The notes: generated by a model from the sequence alone, not told the origin. A DNA stretch of 48,470 nucleotides from CAYVBJ01 sp964517005 (GCA_964517005.1 CAZFAJ010000016.1:1-48470), one strand, 5' to 3'. Counted from the stretch's first letter, positions 1 through 8,330 are shown. Translations and numbers: made by a program.

Positions 1-29
1 TCTTTTGCCTGATACTCATGAATTTTCAT
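1..29 (-). CDS. sucC: Succinyl-CoA ligase beta subunit, N-terminal fragment (runs off the window)
   Basis: On the minus strand an ATG at 29-27 opens a frame reading MKIHEYQAK before the window edge. That peptide matches the highly conserved start of succinyl-CoA synthetase beta (ADP-forming), the TCA-cycle enzyme that makes ATP from succinyl-CoA; family members begin M-(N/K)-(L/I)-HEYQ(A/G)K. Only nine codons are visible, so the call rests on this motif alone. It marks the housekeeping border of the flagellar island. The 166 bases between it and the histidine kinase stop are AT-rich and presumably hold its leader. Confidence 0.6.
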
Positions 30-195
30 TTTTTAAATGCAATTTTTGAATTATAAAAAGCGGGTATAATACCGGATATTCTAACAATTTTTTAGTTGGT
101 TCAATAATACCGAAACCGGAAAGCAAATAAAAGGATTCTGAACGGAATGCCAGGGATTAAATCAAAAAGTGATAATTTTAACCGTTCTCTTTTAC

Positions 196-1143
196 TTAAG
201 TCATTAGAATGTTGCCAACTTCAAATATGATTACACTTTTATCATTGCTGGTAACAGGCGTGAGAGTAAGATTTATACTCCGGCAGTATTTTTTGCAGAG
301 TGAAAGGCCCAACCCGGGCTGGCGAGCTTTATTTGTGTAAAAAGGCAAGAATAAACGATCAAAATCGGGATATTTATTTCCATTAATTCTGTTTTCAATT
401 TCAATAATTCCACTATTTTTGAACCGGATGATAACCGTATCATCTTCCAGGTTTTCGGAAGCCTGAAGAGCATTGTCAACCAGTTCTTTCAAAATATTAC
501 CGAGGAGATAAAAATCTGATGTAATGAATTTAATATTTTTGTCATAATCAATATCCAGACGGTGCATATTTGAGTGGCTGATAAATCGTTCCAGGGAATC
601 TATAAACGGATTAATTTCAAAAGTTGTGATATTGGCAGAAACCGGTTGAGCAAATTTTTCGATACGGTTCAGCAAAAGGAAAGTATCACGAAGGCCTGCA
701 TCAATCTTGCCAAGAATTTTTATCTTTGAAGATGACGTTTCCTCATCCTGAAGCATTTCCACATAACCTGAGATACCTGATAGCGGTGATCGAAGCTGAT
801 GAACAATCTGTTCAGCTATTCTTGCGTAGTGCGAAAACAGAGCCTGCTCTTTATCTCCCGGCAATATGTTAAATGTTATCTGAGTAACTGACTTTCCTGA
901 GTATTGTATTTCTTCCTTTTCGAGGCTGTAAAGAGAGTCTTTTACACTTATTATATCAAGGGCTTCAAGATTTTTATCTGTATCAAGAATAGTTTGTATT
1001 GTTCTGTTTTTAATCAAATCCTTTCCCCGGTCGAAAAGAAAACAGGCTTTTTGATTTGCATCAACTATAGCCTGACTCTCTGTTTCCACGACAAGTACGG
1101 GCTTATCTATATGTCTTATAATATCATTCAGAGACTGATCCAT
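196..1143 (-). CDS. PAS-domain sensor histidine kinase, probable flagellar FleS/FlrB-type regulator
   Basis: A 315-residue soluble two-component kinase with no membrane segment or signal peptide. Residues about 5-55 look like a PAS fold. The phospho-acceptor is His115 in an H-box reading HQLRSP, and the ATP-binding domain shows an N-box around residues 216-229 (LVDNALQAS) and a G2 box GLGL at 277-280. It phosphorylates a response regulator that is not in the window. It is transcribed away from flgB, and the flgB promoter resembles sigma-54 sites. The small PAS-HisKA-HATPase layout and this position fit FleS/FlrB, which in Pseudomonas and Vibrio activates the sigma-54 regulator FleR/FlrC. Kinase function is clear; the flagellar role is inferred from context, and an AtoS/NtrB-like kinase with another target remains possible. 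Confidence 0.8.
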   Translation of the reverse strand: MDQSLNDIIRHIDKPVLVVETESQAIVDANQKACFLFDRGKDLIKNRTIQTILDTDKNLEALDIISVKDSLYSLEKEEIQYSGKSVTQITFNILPGDKEQALFSHYARIAEQIVHQLRSPLSGISGYVEMLQDEETSSSKIKILGKIDAGLRDTFLLLNRIEKFAQPVSANITTFEINPFIDSLERFISHSNMHRLDIDYDKNIKFITSDFYLLGNILKELVDNALQASENLEDDTVIIRFKNSGIIEIENRINGNKYPDFDRLFLPFYTNKARQPGLGLSLCKKYCRSINLTLTPVTSNDKSVIIFEVGNILMT

Positions 1144-1329
1144 TTATCCAGAGGAAGTTATGCCTGTCTTTTTAAATCCAAAATTACAATGCACGTATAT
1201 GTATGACTGACTAATATTAAAAAGGTTTCTGGCATAGTGTTAATAATTATTTTAAACCAAATTGTTCCCGGTTCATTTTTTTTGGAGGTCAGGTTTACAG
1301 AAAACGACTTCCGGATACTACACTATAGG

Positions 1330-1355
1330 TATCGGCTGGAAAAAAAGATAATTAA
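1330..1355 (-). promoter_or_regulatory. Possible sigma-28 (FliA) promoter facing the histidine kinase
   Basis: Read on the minus strand the -10 is GCCGATAC, 7 of 8 to the FliA consensus GCCGATAA. A TTAA lies 16 bases upstream where TAAA is expected. It would transcribe toward the kinase with a leader of about 180 bases. The -35 match is poor, so this is a weak candidate. Confidence 0.25.
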
Positions 1356-1453
1356 GAATTTAACAAATATTATTTGTGATAGCTGCTTCATTCACTTCAT
1401 CAGCCGGTATTTCAATGCCCTCTTCGAAGAATATTTATGTAACAATTTTTAAG

Positions 1454-1478
1454 AGATGATACATGTCACATCTTTTTT
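1454..1478 (+). terminator. Weak terminator-like hairpin before the flgB promoter
   Basis: AGATG pairs with CATCT around an imperfectly palindromic loop, followed by six T residues. The stem is short and AT-rich, and no upstream plus-strand gene is supported, so its function is doubtful. It could insulate flgB from read-through. Confidence 0.25.
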
Positions 1479-1520
1479 CAGCAAAGTAAAAAAATGATTT
1501 TCCCGGGCAGAAGAGGAATG

Positions 1521-1548
1521 TTTTCCTGCAGGCGGAAAAATTTACCTC
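1521..1548. promoter_or_regulatory. Candidate activator-binding palindrome upstream of the flgB sigma-54-like promoter
   Basis: An imperfect inverted repeat (TTTTCC ... GGAAAA) lies about 55-80 bases upstream of the -24 element. It aligns at 19 of 27 positions by eye with a palindromic segment at 26622-26648 upstream of flgF, which also has a sigma-54-like promoter. Enhancer-binding proteins of the NtrC/FlrC class bind such palindromes 80-200 bases upstream. Assignment is inference. Confidence 0.35.
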
Positions 1549-1600
1549 TGTAATTATTTTTTAAAAGCTCATTTCGCAAGCATTAGAAGATATTTAGAAA

Positions 1601-1615
1601 TGGCATAGCAATTGC
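1601..1615 (+). promoter_or_regulatory. Sigma-54-type -24/-12 promoter for the flgB operon
   Basis: TGGCATAGCAATTGC matches the RpoN consensus TGGCAC-N5-TTGC at every core position except C to T. The invariant GG and GC are separated by exactly 10 bases. It lies 34 bases before the flgB ATG. RpoN control of early flagellar operons is known in many Gram-negatives. It predicts that a sigma-54 activator gene exists elsewhere in the genome. Confidence 0.65.
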
Positions 1616-1648
1616 CTGAACAAATGCAGTTGAAAAATAACAAATACT

Positions 1649-1999
1649 ATGAAACTGATAGATAGCACACATACGAAACTTCTTGCGAAAGCCATGGATG
1701 TATATACGCTTCGCAATAAGATAACTGCAGCTAATATATCAAACATTGACACACCTGGCTATAGAAAAGGAACTGTAAAGTTTGAAGAAGAGCTGAGCAG
1801 GAGGCTTGATTCAGGCCTGACAAGCAAAAAACAAGTGGATGATTTACATCCGGTTATCTCACAAACTGATGAAAAGCCCATAATTGAGAATGAACTGATG
1901 GAGCTTGCAGATACACAAATCAGGGTTCAAATGGTAACCCGTGCTTTGCGACACAATTTTGAACAGCTGCGGATGGGCATTATCGGCCGGGCAGGATAA
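1649..1999 (+). CDS. flgB: Flagellar proximal rod protein FlgB
   Basis: FlgB is a rod subunit that the type III apparatus exports to the periplasm, where it joins MS-ring/FliE to the drive shaft. The 116-residue length is close to the usual 115-140. The N-terminus contains the axial-protein motif ANISNIDTPGY at about residues 31-41, and the C-terminus holds the second amphipathic helix. It is the first gene of the plus-strand operon, 34 bases downstream of the sigma-54-like promoter, and flgC follows after 20 bases. Nothing in the sequence is abnormal. Confidence 0.97.
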   Translation: MKLIDSTHTKLLAKAMDVYTLRNKITAANISNIDTPGYRKGTVKFEEELSRRLDSGLTSKKQVDDLHPVISQTDEKPIIENELMELADTQIRVQMVTRALRHNFEQLRMGIIGRAG

Positions 2000-2019
2000 T
2001 TTAGAACAGGAACAGAAAC

Positions 2020-2505
2020 ATGGATCGATTCTTTTCAGTCTTTAAAACCACAGGTAATGCGTTATCCGTTCAGCGGCGACAGGTACAAATTGCATCAGAA
2101 AATATTGCGAATGCACAGACCACTCAAACCGGCCGTGGAACATACAGGCCCAAGAGATTAGAACTATCCCAGCCGGATAATGACGGCTTCCGCCGCGCGC
2201 TTCTGAATTCTGAAATGAAAATGAGAACAACAGACGTCCGTCACCGTTCAATTCCACAGGCTGAAAGAGACTATCGTGGTACTGTGGATATGGGGCCTAA
2301 GGCAGAGATGATTGAACAGGATAAATATCGATTCGAATATGACCCGATGCACCCTGATGCAGATGATAACGGGATGGTTCGCTATCCTGATATAGACCTG
2401 ATCGAGGAAATGACACGACTGATTAGTGCAAACAGACTCTATGAAGCGAATTTAAGTGCACTTGAAGCGGAAAAAGAAGTAATCAAACGATCATTTGAAA
2501 TTTAA
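2020..2505 (+). CDS. flgC: Flagellar proximal rod protein FlgC
   Basis: FlgC polymerises with FlgB and FlgF into the proximal rod. At 161 residues it is a little longer than many homologues (about 135-150). The N-terminal helix carries SENIANAQT (residues about 27-35), the rod/hook signature, and the C-terminal helix contains SANRLYEANLSALE, the conserved C-terminal export/polymerisation region. The middle part is enriched in Arg and Met and less conserved. It follows flgB by 20 bases, and the next start lies 2 bases after its stop, so translation is probably coupled. Confidence 0.97.
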   Translation: MDRFFSVFKTTGNALSVQRRQVQIASENIANAQTTQTGRGTYRPKRLELSQPDNDGFRRALLNSEMKMRTTDVRHRSIPQAERDYRGTVDMGPKAEMIEQDKYRFEYDPMHPDADDNGMVRYPDIDLIEEMTRLISANRLYEANLSALEAEKEVIKRSFEI

Positions 2506-2507
2506 AA

Positions 2508-2765
2508 ATGAAGATGGATAACAGTATTAACAATATCGGGCAAAACAGCTCTCTTCTCCGGGGTTTTCAGCGGGTTTTTGACCAGCCAGCCTCATCCCGG
2601 GCAGACAAACCTGCAGGCAGGCAAGATCAAATCGATTCAGGCTTGGAACTGTCAGATAAACAGGATAAGAGGAAAACAGTTGACGTCAGGTTTTATGCAA
2701 GCAGCGGAAGTGTATCGACTGTGAATCCCGGTGATAAAGGAAATCATTTTGATATTAATATCTGA
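2508..2765 (+). CDS. Unknown 85-residue hydrophilic protein between flgC and fliE
   Basis: I do not recognise this protein. It is polar, probably disordered, rich in Ser, Asp, Gln and Lys, and has no cysteine, signal peptide or membrane segment. A second ATG at 2514 could be the start. It begins 2 bases after flgC and ends 34 bases before fliE, a spot where flgC and fliE are normally adjacent. The N-terminus (MKMDNSINNIG) and a stretch QDQIDSGLELSDK faintly recall the N-terminal half of FlgM, but the sigma-28-binding C-terminal helices of FlgM are not visible. Operon position suggests a flagellar accessory role; function is unknown. Confidence 0.65.
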   Translation: MKMDNSINNIGQNSSLLRGFQRVFDQPASSRADKPAGRQDQIDSGLELSDKQDKRKTVDVRFYASSGSVSTVNPGDKGNHFDINI

Positions 2766-2799
2766 CATTTCGAAATATAAAATCCAGAAAGTTAAGTAA

Positions 2800-3120
2800 A
2801 TGGCACAGGAAGCAATCAATCTAATTCAATCCATTCAAAAACAGCCCGGCTCAGAAGGAATGAGTGAGCTGCGGAGGCTCCGGACTTCTGATACCGGTGA
2901 TGAGTCATTTGCAGATATGATACGGGAGGCAGTCAATTCCGTAGACCAGATGCAAAAGAGCGCCGAAAACAGTGCGGAGGCGGTGATAGCCGGCGACGAA
3001 GAGAATATACACGAGGTGATGATTTCTATGGAGAAAGCTCAGCTCAGTTTCCAGTTAATGGTCGAAATAAGAAATCGGGCTGTTGAAACCTATCAGGAAC
3101 TCAGCAGAATGCAGATTTAA
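2800..3120 (+). CDS. fliE: Flagellar hook-basal body adaptor FliE
   Basis: FliE links the MS-ring (FliF) and export gate to the proximal rod and is an early type III substrate. The 106 residues match the usual 100-110. The C-terminal half carries the family pattern: a segment about EEAVNSVDQMQ-like, then IHEVMISMEKAQLSFQLMVEIRNR and a C-terminal YQELSRMQI typical of FliE (YxEimrMqi). It lies 17 bases upstream of fliF. FliE, FliF and FliG adjacent in this order is the common arrangement. Confidence 0.96.
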   Translation: MAQEAINLIQSIQKQPGSEGMSELRRLRTSDTGDESFADMIREAVNSVDQMQKSAENSAEAVIAGDEENIHEVMISMEKAQLSFQLMVEIRNRAVETYQELSRMQI

Positions 3121-3136
3121 TCTCAGAAAAATATAG

Positions 3137-4753
3137 ATGGCACGATATATAACAGCATTTAAAAACTTTTTTAGTCCGCTAAGCGGTGCCCAAAAAGCAC
3201 TATTTGGCCTATTTTCCCTTGGTATTATTTTAATTATGGGACTGATGTTCTACTGGGCACTTCAACCGAGTTATACAATACTGTTTGGTTCGCTTGCCCC
3301 CGATTCAGCAAATGAAATTGTTGAAGAACTGCAAAGCCAGGGAGTTCCGTACCAGTTACGTGATAATGGAAAGACAATTGCCGTACCAAGGAGCCAGGTA
3401 TATGATTTGCGTTTGAAATTTGCTGCTCAGGGAGTAACCGGAAGTGAATACAAGGGATATGAACTTTTCGATGAAAATTCACTGGGAATGACCGATTTTA
3501 TGCAGCGGTTAAACCAAAAACGGGCACTTGAGGGCGAGCTGGCACGAACAATCAACAATCTCGACCAGGTTGACGGATCCAGAATTCATATTGTTATGCC
3601 AGAGCGTTCACCTTTTCAGGAAACTACTGTGGAGCCCTCCTCATCTGTGATATTGAATTTAAACAGGGGCAGAAAACTTGCAAAAGATCAGATTGAAGGG
3701 ATCGGCTCTTTGATTGCAGGCAGTGTGGAAGGCCTTACCATCGATAATGTTGTGATTCTTGATCATCTTGGGAACCGGATTTCTGAAAACGTGCTTGTGA
3801 GCAGTGAAGTTTCTGCAAGCTCAGCCCAGATCCGGGTACGCCAGGATATGGAAACCTATCTCACGAATAAAGGGCAGTCTATGCTCGACCGGGTACTTGG
3901 GCCGGGAAACAGCATTCTGAGGATCTCAACAGAACATAACTTTGATAAAGTGTTAAGGGAATCTGACATTATTGACCCGGAAAGCAGAACGATTATTTCC
4001 GAAGAGCGCCGAACTACCCGGAATGCAGATGAATCGAGAGAAACCATTCGGGCGAATGAGGAGATCGAACCTTTTGTAAGAAATACCCGGGAAGATGAAT
4101 CAACAGTTCAGGTCAGAAATTACGAAGTAAACAAAACAAGAGAACAACAGGAAAAAGGAGTAGGAGAGATTACAAGAATCAGCGCATCCATCCTGCTCGA
4201 TCATAAGCCGGTTGTTGGCACAGATGAAAATAGTGACATGACCTATGAACCTTACTCAGATGACGAAATAAATGAAATTCAAAGAGTAATGAGCAGTGCA
4301 ATTGGTATAGACCCGGCAAGAGGAGATGAGGTGGTAGTTACCCAGATTCGATTTCAGGATCCTTTTGCGGATGACACGGGAACGGGCGGATGGCTGCTGC
4401 AAAATCTGCCAATTTCTGATATCGTAAGATACCTGTTTCTGTCTGTAGTAATGATTGTAATTGCAGTAATGGTTTTCAGAATGACTAAAAATTTCAGTGT
4501 TGAGCTTGATCCGCTGATAGCCGGTAATGATAATTCCGGCAAATCTCTCAAAGAAGGAGATGATAAGAAATATCTGGAAGGAGAAACAACAGAAGAACAG
4601 GATGATATTTACGGGAAAAAACTGAGTGATGAAGCAAGAAGAAAACTAAAAAGATCAACTCAGAGAACTGAAGAGATAAATAATTTTGTGGATGAAAGCG
4701 CTGCTGAGGCAGCTGCTCTATTGCGAACCATGATTAACCAGCGAACAGTATAA
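3137..4753 (+). CDS. fliF: Flagellar MS-ring protein FliF
   Basis: FliF is the inner-membrane ring that houses the export gate and carries the switch. The 538 residues are within the family range (520-570). One transmembrane helix lies at about residues 20-43 and a second at about 430-450. The periplasmic ring-building motifs are between them, including YTILFGSL near 48, a YscJ-type segment, and a long charged loop (about 275-345) that would form the collar. The C-terminal tail (about 495-535) is the FliG-binding amphipathic region, ending in a helix rich in Ala and Glu. fliG starts 12 bases downstream. Confidence 0.97.
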   Translation: MARYITAFKNFFSPLSGAQKALFGLFSLGIILIMGLMFYWALQPSYTILFGSLAPDSANEIVEELQSQGVPYQLRDNGKTIAVPRSQVYDLRLKFAAQGVTGSEYKGYELFDENSLGMTDFMQRLNQKRALEGELARTINNLDQVDGSRIHIVMPERSPFQETTVEPSSSVILNLNRGRKLAKDQIEGIGSLIAGSVEGLTIDNVVILDHLGNRISENVLVSSEVSASSAQIRVRQDMETYLTNKGQSMLDRVLGPGNSILRISTEHNFDKVLRESDIIDPESRTIISEERRTTRNADESRETIRANEEIEPFVRNTREDESTVQVRNYEVNKTREQQEKGVGEITRISASILLDHKPVVGTDENSDMTYEPYSDDEINEIQRVMSSAIGIDPARGDEVVVTQIRFQDPFADDTGTGGWLLQNLPISDIVRYLFLSVVMIVIAVMVFRMTKNFSVELDPLIAGNDNSGKSLKEGDDKKYLEGETTEEQDDIYGKKLSDEARRKLKRSTQRTEEINNFVDESAAEAAALLRTMINQRTV

Positions 4754-4764
4754 ATTGTATTTCA

Positions 4765-5817
4765 ATGGTAGACCAGATGTTAATGGATACTGAACAGGAT
4801 GATTTTATTGAAGATCCGAAAGATCTGACAGGTGTACAAAAAGCTGCAGTTTTTTTGATCTCTTTTGGTGTTGAAAAAGCATCAAAGGTGCTTAAAGAAT
4901 TGCGGGATCCTGAAGTTGAAAAGATCACAAAAGCTATTTCGGAAATGAAGAATATAAGTCCGCCCGTAGTGGATTCGGTAATGGATGAGTTCTACGATCT
5001 TATGTCAGAGCGGAAGTTCCTGGTTGAAGGCGGACATGATATTGCCAAAAATTTACTTGAACAGACAAAAGGTAAAAATCAGGCGGATGAAATGTTTCGT
5101 AAATTTGAAGCCGAAAGAGGGGAAGACGCGTTTAGCATCATTCAGAATAGTGAAGTTGAAAATATTGTTCACTTTTTAAAAAATGAACATCCGCAGATTG
5201 CAGCCGTAATACTGGCACATCTTAAATTGAATAAATCGGCAGAGATTTTAACCCATCTTCCGGACGATTTTCGTGGAGATGTTGCCCTTCGAATGGCACG
5301 CCTGGGGAAAATTTCCAACGAGGTAGTCGAGGAATTGTCGCACGTTATTAAAGATCAGCTGAGCAGTGAGTATACAGATCGCAACAACATTCAAAAAGGT
5401 GCTTCAGCTGTAGCCGGAATTTTGAATGAATCGGATATTTCTACTGAGCGCAGTGTGCTGGAATCGATTGAAGCCATTGATCCCGATCTTGCAAAAGAGA
5501 TTAAGGATCAGATGTTCCTCTTTGAAGATATCCTTGAGCTGGATGACAGAACCATGCAAACCATCGTATCAAAGCTTGATAAGCAGGATATGGTTACGGG
5601 TCTGAAGGGAGTTGATGAAAAAATTAAGGAAAAATTCCTTTCTAATATGTCAACCCGGGCCAAAGACATTCTTGTGGATGATCTTGAAGCCATTGGCCCC
5701 GTACATGTTAAGAAAGTAGAAGAGGCACAACAGAACATTGTGAAATCAATTAAGCAGATGGATCAGGAAGGAAAGATATCTATCCGAAATAAAGATACCG
5801 ATCAAATAATTGAGTAA
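4765..5817 (+). CDS. fliG: Flagellar motor switch protein FliG
   Basis: FliG is the cytoplasmic rotor protein on which the MotA stator pushes. It has 350 residues; typical is 330-345. The N-terminal domain (about 15-110) binds FliF. The middle domain contains EHPQIAAVILAHL (about 137-149), whose EHPQ motif binds FliM. The C-terminal armadillo domain carries the torque-helix charges within the segment DIL-LDDRTMQ (about 250-265). Two further ATG codons near the start (4780 region) are alternatives. It is overlapped or abutted by fliH. All features expected for function are present. Confidence 0.97.
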   Translation: MVDQMLMDTEQDDFIEDPKDLTGVQKAAVFLISFGVEKASKVLKELRDPEVEKITKAISEMKNISPPVVDSVMDEFYDLMSERKFLVEGGHDIAKNLLEQTKGKNQADEMFRKFEAERGEDAFSIIQNSEVENIVHFLKNEHPQIAAVILAHLKLNKSAEILTHLPDDFRGDVALRMARLGKISNEVVEELSHVIKDQLSSEYTDRNNIQKGASAVAGILNESDISTERSVLESIEAIDPDLAKEIKDQMFLFEDILELDDRTMQTIVSKLDKQDMVTGLKGVDEKIKEKFLSNMSTRAKDILVDDLEAIGPVHVKKVEEAQQNIVKSIKQMDQEGKISIRNKDTDQIIE

Positions 5818-5821
5818 GAAA

Positions 5822-6535
5822 ATGATAGAAACAATCACAGATAACAGCAGGATACAGGGTATCAGGATTAATTACGAATCGTTATTCAGCGGACAAAACC
5901 GTGACTTTGATTCTGACGAAGGCAATACATCACGAAGTGAAGAAATTTATACTGCGGAACAGGTTAAAAATCTTATTGGGGAACATGAAAAGCAGCTGCT
6001 GGAACAGATGGAAGCTGAGCTTGAATCAGCAAAAAAAGAGGCATACAGAAAAGGGTTTGAAACCGGCCTGAATAAAGCAAAAAGTGAAATGAACAGTAGC
6101 ATTGGCTCTGTCCTAAATGCGTTGAAAAGCGTTGATGCTCATGTAGATGAACTCATGAACCAGGTTAAACCTCATATAGCGACGATGGTATTCGAGCTCG
6201 CGGAAAAAATACTTGCCCTGCCTGTAAAAAATGAGATACTTAATGAACGTGTATCAAATGAGATAGAACAGATAATCAATGATCTTGAGTCGAACACAAG
6301 GGTTACAGTAGATGTTGCGGAAAGCGATTTAAAAATTGTAGAGAGCCGGATTGAAGCCATGCCGGATTCAGACCATATAGTCCTGCGGGCTTCGGGTGAA
6401 CTGAATCCCGGTGAGTACCGGGTAGATACAAACCGGGAACAGATAGTAAAGCAATTCAGAAAAAATCTGCAGGATTTCAGAGAATCGGTAAATCTTGCGG
6501 AAATAACCGACACAGATACTGAAACGGAGTTGTAA
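5822..6535 (+). CDS. fliH: Flagellar assembly protein FliH
   Basis: FliH is the peripheral-stalk protein that docks the FliI ATPase to the C-ring. The product has about 237 residues. A central coiled coil with acidic and basic repeats (about residues 45-90) leads to the C-terminal FliH/YscL domain (about 110-225). An upstream TTG at 5810 would add four residues and overlap fliG. I prefer the ATG at 5822, four bases after the fliG stop. The stop codon overlaps the fliI start (TAATG), indicating tight coupling. FliH sequences are poorly conserved, so the call rests on coiled-coil layout plus the fliG-fliH-fliI order. Confidence 0.92.
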   Translation: MIETITDNSRIQGIRINYESLFSGQNRDFDSDEGNTSRSEEIYTAEQVKNLIGEHEKQLLEQMEAELESAKKEAYRKGFETGLNKAKSEMNSSIGSVLNALKSVDAHVDELMNQVKPHIATMVFELAEKILALPVKNEILNERVSNEIEQIINDLESNTRVTVDVAESDLKIVESRIEAMPDSDHIVLRASGELNPGEYRVDTNREQIVKQFRKNLQDFRESVNLAEITDTDTETEL

Positions 6536-7875
6536 TGCTGCTAACCTATATCCATGAAATATCAGATCGTATGAATGAGCTTTCGCCGGATGCAAAACGG
6601 TTTGGGAAAGTATCATCCGTCATCGGGACTGTTATAGAGGCAACAGGCCTTCGGGCATCCGTGGGAGAATTGCACACGATTCATACGGAATCGGGCTATA
6701 AGATAAGAGCAGAAGTTGTAGGTATAAAAAATAATAGAACCTTATTAATGCCGCTTGACCGCGTTGAGGGGATAAAAGGCGGTTGCCTTGTAGAACCTAC
6801 CCCTGGTTCACTGAGTATTAAAGTATCTGATGCCCTGCTTGGGCGTGTGATTGATGCAAACGGCACCCCGATCGACGGAAAAGGGCCTGTTACTCAAAGT
6901 GTTGATTTTCCGGTGCACAATGATCCTCCGGGACCGCTTGAAAGAAAAAATATTGATACCGTTATGACAACCGGCATCCGGGCAATTGATGCGTTCATAA
7001 CAGCAGGAGAAGGACAGAGAATGGGTATTTTTGCCGGATCAGGTGTCGGAAAAAGTACTTTAATGGGTATGATTGCCAAAGAGGCATCTGCTGATGTAAA
7101 TGTGATTGCTATGATTGGTGAGCGTGGCCGTGAAGTGAAGGAGTTTATCGAAGATATACTGGGCGAAGAGGGATTGAAGAAATCCGTAGTGGTTGCCACA
7201 ACATCAGATAAAGCGGCAATGAGCAGAGTGAAAGCTGCCTATACAGCCTCAGCTGTTGCTGAGTACTTCAGAGATTCAGGTAAAAATGTATTGCTTATGA
7301 TGGACTCGGTAACCAGGGTTGCGATGGCCCAGCGTGAGATCGGGCTGGCTTCCGGTGAACCTCCTACAACAAAAGGATATACTCCCAGTGTATTTGCAAT
7401 GTTACCGAAACTCTTAGAGCGTGCGGGAAGGACAAAAAAAGGCAGTATAACCGGCCTTTATACAGTACTTGTCGATAATGACGACATGAACGAACCCATA
7501 GCTGATGCGGTAAGATCTATTTTGGACGGCCACATTGTACTATCCCGGAAAATGGCTCACAAAAATCACTACCCTGCCATTGATGTACTCTCAAGTGTGT
7601 CGAGAATCATGACACAGGTTGTGGAACCTGAGCATCTGCAACTATCACAGAAAGCAAGAGAGTTGCTCGCCATCTATGCTGAGGCAGAAGATCTGATCAG
7701 TATAGGCGCATACACGAAAGGATCGAATCCGGGTATTGATGAAGCTGTAAGTAAAATTGATGATCTCAATAAATTTTTAAAACAGAATACCGGCGATGCT
7801 GAAGAGGATGACCTGTGGAAAATGCTGAGTCACATTGTGAGCAGTGTATCTGAAAAATCAAAAAGCGGCAACTAA
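6535..7875 (+). CDS. fliI: Flagellum-specific ATPase FliI
   Basis: FliI is the hexameric ATPase that energises and primes type III export. The 446 residues match the family (430-460). The Walker A motif GSGVGKST lies at about residues 168-175, the Walker B strand with LLMMDSVTR at about 250, and the Arg-rich segment GERGREV at about 196-202. The phrase PPTTKGYTPSVFAMLP is the family signature. The ATG shares one base with the fliH stop. fliJ follows after 11 bases. It is distinct from F1-ATPase beta by the TTKGYTPSVF motif. Confidence 0.98.
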   Translation: MLLTYIHEISDRMNELSPDAKRFGKVSSVIGTVIEATGLRASVGELHTIHTESGYKIRAEVVGIKNNRTLLMPLDRVEGIKGGCLVEPTPGSLSIKVSDALLGRVIDANGTPIDGKGPVTQSVDFPVHNDPPGPLERKNIDTVMTTGIRAIDAFITAGEGQRMGIFAGSGVGKSTLMGMIAKEASADVNVIAMIGERGREVKEFIEDILGEEGLKKSVVVATTSDKAAMSRVKAAYTASAVAEYFRDSGKNVLLMMDSVTRVAMAQREIGLASGEPPTTKGYTPSVFAMLPKLLERAGRTKKGSITGLYTVLVDNDDMNEPIADAVRSILDGHIVLSRKMAHKNHYPAIDVLSSVSRIMTQVVEPEHLQLSQKARELLAIYAEAEDLISIGAYTKGSNPGIDEAVSKIDDLNKFLKQNTGDAEEDDLWKMLSHIVSSVSEKSKSGN

Positions 7876-7886
7876 ATCATTTTTGC

Positions 7887-8330
7887 ATGTTTAAATTTAA
7901 ACTACAATCAGTTCTGAATGTCCGTCTCTATAATGAGAAAACGGAAAAACAGAATCTTTCGCAGCTTTTTACAGAACGAAATAATCTGATTAGCGAGATG
8001 GAACTGAAAGCCCGGCAAATCAAGGGATTTTCCGAAAACCAGGCCGGTGCGCATGAAAGTAAAAACGTCCGGGAGAAATTGGTCCAGGAATTTTTACTGT
8101 CACAATTAAAGGAAATATGGGAACTGGAAAAAACACTAAGAATAAAGAATAGTCAGATCGAACAACAGCGGGAAAAGTTAATTGAAGCGAATAAGGAGGT
8201 TCAGATTCTTGAAAAACTTAAACAAAAAGCATTAGTAGAGCACCTCAGAGAAGAAGAACGAAAGGATCAGAATTTTCAGAATGAAGTGGCAACACAAATG
8301 TTTTATAAACCACAGGAAGAATGGATTTAA
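7887..8330 (+). CDS. fliJ: Flagellar export chaperone/coupling protein FliJ
   Basis: FliJ is the coiled-coil stalk that inserts into the FliI ring and contacts FlhA. The product has 147 residues, the usual size. It starts MFKFKLQSVLNVR, matching the FliJ N-terminal pattern (F-x-L-x-x-V-L-x-x-R). Almost the whole remainder is charged heptad helix with a conserved ending RKDQNFQNE-like, as in DE..A. It overlaps the next gene by 10 bases. Confidence 0.93.
   Translation: MFKFKLQSVLNVRLYNEKTEKQNLSQLFTERNNLISEMELKARQIKGFSENQAGAHESKNVREKLVQEFLLSQLKEIWELEKTLRIKNSQIEQQREKLIEANKEVQILEKLKQKALVEHLREEERKDQNFQNEVATQMFYKPQEEWI

Larger units (their letters stand above)
1144..1600. other. Intergenic control region between the kinase and flgB
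   Basis: The roughly 500-bp gap before flgB holds no convincing gene. A 71-codon frame at 1237-1452 has no recognisable domain and an unlikely composition. Signals seen are a possible sigma-28-like site on the minus strand (1330-1355), a short hairpin followed by six T (1454-1478), and an imperfect palindrome (1521-1548) resembling one upstream of flgF. The downstream end is the sigma-54-like promoter at 1601-1615. Confidence 0.5.

Noticed and set aside
1233..1247. TGGCATAGTGTTAAT as a third sigma-54 promoter
   Set aside because: The -24 element is good but the -12 dinucleotide GC is replaced by AT, which RpoN does not normally tolerate.
1237..1452. 71-codon plus-strand frame upstream of flgB
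   Set aside because: No domain, aromatic- and isoleucine-rich composition typical of AT-rich noncoding DNA, and no plausible start signal. The region is better explained as regulatory.
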